From: Fragilaria crotonensis
Lineage: Eukaryota; Bacillariophyta; Fragilariophyceae; Fragilariales; Fragilariaceae
NCBI GenBank assembly: GCA_022925895.1
Contig: JAKSYS010000479.1
Location: 1 to 49,455 of the forward strand
Length of the DNA: 49,455 nt
Direction: 5' to 3'
Part shown: piece after piece, positions 45,878 through 49,455 of the stretch
Position numbering within the stretch: position 1 is the first letter of the stretch
How the letters are laid out: each line of letters starts with the position of its first letter
Program-made: the position numbers and the translations under genes
The notes under the pieces: generated by a model
Databases searched by the model: none
Told to the model about the DNA's origin: nothing
Seen by the model: the letters and a program-made list of their open reading frames with translations, nothing else

Positions 45878-46093
45878 CTACAACTCCCGTACTACAATAG
45901 CAGGTACTTGCACTTTGCAACAGTACTTTCATATTTTGGTGCGCGCGACGAAACGTTTTTGCTTAACCGAACTTTGCAAGGGTCCTAACCTTTATAACTC
46001 GAACTTCTGAGTGCCGGAGCGCGCAATCCGGTACTCGACAGATGCTAAGGTTGCGCGCGCACAAGTTTTCAAGATTTGCTTAAAGTCCCTAAT

Positions 46094-49000
46094 AGAACTA
46101 CTCGAGTACGTCATACGGTTTAAAAAGGAAAGAATCGTCGACACCACATGCCGCATGCCGGTATGCCCTATGCGCATATGCCCAGCCAGCCACAATTAAA
46201 ACTTTTTAGCTAATAGTGGCCCCGCCCGAATGTTAGAAGTGGCTTGATAGTTGTCACGTGCCAGCGTACACCAAAATCACTACTACAGTAGGAGCTGCGG
46301 GTACAAGCAGTCTACCGTAGTAGCTACCGGTAGTCGTAGTACAGGAAAGCGACATGGATTGAAGAATCCTTGTGAAATGCTTGGCATGCAAAATGCCTTC
46401 CAACGAAAAGTTTGTGAGACCAGTTCAGCAATAATTCTTCTCCTGGTTTACATTGGAGAAGTTACACTCAACAGTTGATGTCCCTAGGAATGCAGTTGCT
46501 AAGCCTCCACAGAACTTGTTCTATAGGTGCTTGCTGAATCTGTCCATAACATAGCCCCAATCTTGTTTGAATTTCATCCATGCATCACACAGGTCCAGGA
46601 CCTGCTTAAAGGCAAGCGTGCGCTCATAGTATGCTGAGCAAAAGGAATCTAGTCGGAAGTCAAGTCCCTTGAGCTCTACATGTTGCAGGCTCCAAGCTTG
46701 CCAACAATCAGTCAAACTGGTGAAGTTGTACAACATTTGCAAATTAAGTCTGCCAGCAATGCACCGAATGCTGAAGAAGCATGTGTTGGATGTAGACATC
46801 ACCTTGAAAGGGTCTCCAAAAGTACTGCATTTTCTCTGCAGCCCTGCATTTGACACCAATCTTCACATCACGACCGAAATGTAAAGAAAATCGGCAGGAA
46901 ACCAAAACTAGTACTGCTGCCTGTGATGTGTTGGGTGCATCTTGCTCAGCCAGATACTGTAAGGCCATGTGTAATGACAAGGCTATCATTGAATATCGCC
47001 GTCCACTTGATTGGGGTCATTGTCTTGGAATATGTAGTAATGTGAACGCATGCAAATCCGCCGTAGTATAGAGCGAGTCTACGTAAAAAATCCTTAAATA
47101 GTGGCTAATAGTGGTTATTCCCACCAAACGCCACTATTAAAGTGGCCTGCCTACGCCCTGAGCCCCTGAGCCCTAAGCCCTGTATGCTTATGTCTGTCAT
47201 TGTTCGCTCACCTCCACACTCCACCGTGGCATAGTTGACATCATCTACTCGACAGCGTTGGTGCTCCTGGAACAAAACTGCAGTAATACATCGTACCATT
47301 GATTGAGTGGGTGCAGCGTACTATGTTCATTTGTGTATAGTTGTTTGGGACCGGTAGTTTAAAGGAATGGAAGATGTAATCAAGAAGAGTGATACAAAAT
47401 GCTGGCTGATGATTGAAGTAAAAAATAAATACACATACTCAAAGATATGGTTATGATTTCTGTGAGTCTAAAAAATCAGGAGTGACATTGCAATATCACC
47501 CAAACATTTGTCCACAATACAAGAGTAATCACCACTGACTTACAACAATTGTAGAATGTCAATTTTTCCATTTCACCTTAATAAAATGCCACGGACAATA
47601 TCATCCAAATTGTTGCGACAATATTGCAATATCACCAACTGGCTGATTAGCATTTCATTACTATATTACACATTTTGGGCCTTTCAGTGCTGGCCAGCAT
47701 GCCACTGGCTACTACTATTTCATGGAGACAGTGGTACCCTCCTCCTGTACATTAGCTAGCAATCACCAAAACTCACCAACAGCCTCCTTTCAACATAGCC
47801 ATTATCTCGTTACCTTCATCATGCACAACTTTGCCTCCAAGCTATTGCATCAAGATAACAAGTGCTTGAAGAACCAACATTTGCAGTGGTCATTATCATG
47901 TTTGGCAGTTTTATATTTCTCTTTCAATCACCAAAGTAGGATGCATCCAAATGATATGATGTTTGATATTTGAATGTAGATCTGACAGTATTGTACACAA
48001 AAATAAGTACGACAGTTCCAGATGACCGCAGGATTTTTAGATTACTTTGTTCCCAAAATCCTGTGGTCTCATAATGGCTGAGCTCTACTAGCATGAGCTT
48101 AAGCGAGTCGGTCACATTGCTTGCTTTCTGATGCCTTCATCTTGTCTCTGGCTGTTGCTGTGATCGAAATCCCACGGTCTGGAAAATCCTTCTTGACATT
48201 TTGGGATGATTCGTTCCAGGAATCCCGCAGTGTTTTTGTATTGCTTCCTTTTGACCGTGTAGTACCTACCATTTGGAATAAAATCATACAATCTTTCATG
48301 GCAGAGATTTGCACCTTTCTTCCAATATTGTAAGGGTGTTTTTGGATTCATTAACAATGCTACAATCAGTGGTGCTTGTTTGGATCAAAGAATTCAAAAC
48401 TTTTTATGAACCATCCAACATTGACCAAGATTGCCACAACCGCCATCCATAGTATGGACACACTTTCACATGCATGCTGCAGGAATGTTGTTTGTGAGCA
48501 ATTCTTGGTTTAACCAATTAACACAGTGTGCTCTTGTGGCAAAGACTCAAACAGCATCTGAAGTGATTGGCATGACAGGTCTCAAAGCATTCTTTAGTCA
48601 AGTGACTTTCACCTTGAAGGCAAAGTCAATTTCCAAACCCTGCTGAAGGTACTAATACCTATTCAAGCTGTCATGGTAGTATTGGTATGGTGGTGACCGT
48701 GAGAAGCTCTAGGGACTGTGAACGCCATGCAGACAGCGCAATCGTCGATGGCGTCCACGTGAGTTGTGATGGGGTGCTGTGAAAGTGGAGATGGAGTTTG
48801 GAAGAGTCAACGTTGGTGGCGTCACAGATGCGGACACCAGCCAACCCTGCCGGGAGGAATTGACAAAAAGTATTGTGACCACATCCTATTCAGGGTAAGT
48901 GAGTGAATGGGATGAATGAATGGCAAAGTACGTTTGGGCGCCTGAAAGTACGCTGGCATTGGATGATCCATGTTTTGAGGAGGAGACATGTGCAAGCAAT

Positions 49001-49221
49001 GTGTCGGTCTGACAAGAGCGAGAAAGCAGTGCGCTTTCCTGCTCTTCTTCAAATGGGATGCATGAAGTGATGAAAATGGACATTAGGATTAAGGAAAAAT
49101 GAAGCCTAGTACTACTTTGTCCTCTGAGCAGTTCATAATGTAATTCTTGGTGGTTAGCAGGCCAATGGTGCTGGCTGACAATGTCTCAAGGGACATTTGA
49201 GGTATTCCAGTTGGTGCAAAG
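46094..49221. other. AT-rich region without recognisable genes
   Basis: No confident gene is seen. CTACCGGTAG occurs at 46324-46333. A minus-strand open frame at 46521-46859 (with KGLDFRLDSFCSAYYERTLAF) has protein-like composition and may be a remnant of an unknown gene. A hairpin with the stem TAATAGTGG / CCACTATTA lies near 47107-47139. A short run of CCCTGAG/CCCTAAG units is at about 47155-47183. The rest is low-complexity or short ORFs. Confidence 0.45.
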
Positions 49222-49222
49222 A

Positions 49223-49455
49223 ACTGACAGGCTTACTCAGCTCAGGATGGATCACTAGCAAGCCTTGACATGCACGCCAACACTAAACCTGAGCCCAAAA
49301 CAGGAGCCAACAGAATCCGCAAGTGCCTCATCGCAATCCACACCTTCACCCGCCAACTCTGGCTCGCCAGGAACGCAGTTCTCCACGACGACACCGAAGC
49401 CACAACCACGGCTATAGCTCGCACAGCAGAACAGATCGAGTCAGCTACTACCACC
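49223..49455 (+). pseudogene. Possible retroelement C-terminal fragment, cut by window edge
   Basis: The frame opens after a TGA near 49220 and runs to the end of the window. It reads ANRIRKCLIAIHTFTRQ and LWLARNAVLHDDTEAT. The LW.ARN.VLH pattern resembles the tail region of some non-LTR reverse transcriptase ORFs in algae. The stretch is clearly more GC-rich than the DNA to its left. The call rests on one short motif. Confidence 0.3.

Larger units (their letters stand above)
42166..46090. mobile_element. PIF/Harbinger transposon carrying a host sufD fragment
   Basis: The left end AGGGACTTTAAGCAAA (42166-42181) recurs inverted at the right end (46075-46090). Both continue through GAAAA to GCGCGCGCA, giving an imperfect TIR of about 40 bp. 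AAT flanks both sides (42163-42165, 46091-46093), a 3-bp duplication as expected in length for Harbinger, though TWA is more usual. Inside are the two standard genes, a Myb-like protein (+) and a DDE nuclease (-), facing each other. The 1.1 kb between them holds a degraded sufD piece. A 27-bp near-perfect palindrome lies at 42333-42359. Confidence 0.85.

Noticed and set aside
46205..47150. MITE bounded by AATAGTGGC repeats
   Set aside because: The shared sequence is only about nine bases, further alignment fails, and no target duplication was found.

Overview
The window looks like nuclear DNA of a diatom, probably a pennate one; I cannot name the species. The reasons are short GT-AG introns of about 75-195 nt in compact genes, a CoDi-type Ty1/copia retroelement, a PAS-LRR-receiver fusion protein, secreted membrane proteins with no family I recognise, and a stray copy of nuclear sufD. 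No rRNA, tRNA or CRISPR was recognised.

Layout. 2-6196: a decayed Ty1/copia element with almost identical short LTRs. 6284-8453: an intact peroxisomal long-chain acyl-CoA synthetase (C-terminal SKL) that starts 88 bp after the 3' LTR. 9560-10466 and 14438-15367: two paralogous secreted type I membrane proteins, separated by a 3.3-kb pogo/Tc1-mariner-like transposon (10820-14084, TA target duplication). 15594-16485 (-): a CUE-domain protein. 17206-18225: a probable mitochondrial protein. 18657-21519 (-): a large EGF-domain membrane protein. 23077-27392: a PAS-LRR-response-regulator fusion. 28261-29504: an acidic disordered protein ending in a CaaX box. 29505-33050: AT-rich DNA without recognisable genes. 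33051-34262: a multi-pass membrane protein, convergent with an inward-rectifier-type K+ channel (34298-36616, -).

The right third is mostly mobile DNA. A 1.2-kb Mutator-like MITE (36626-37823; 60-bp inverted repeats, 9-bp target duplication) lies 11 bases into the K+ channel reading frame. A TA-flanked DDE transposon (38467-42064) follows, then a PIF/Harbinger element (42166-46090). Between its Myb-like gene and its nuclease gene, the Harbinger element carries a broken piece of host sufD. The remainder to 49455 is largely gene-free, with a possible retroelement fragment at the edge.

Two signals run across the window. Intergenic DNA is packed with GTAC-core palindromic words, and at least one transposon sits inside such a word. 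Many apparent frameshifts, in host genes and transposases alike, are single-base changes, most of them at homopolymer runs. Several 'broken' genes may therefore be intact genes carrying residual sequencing errors.
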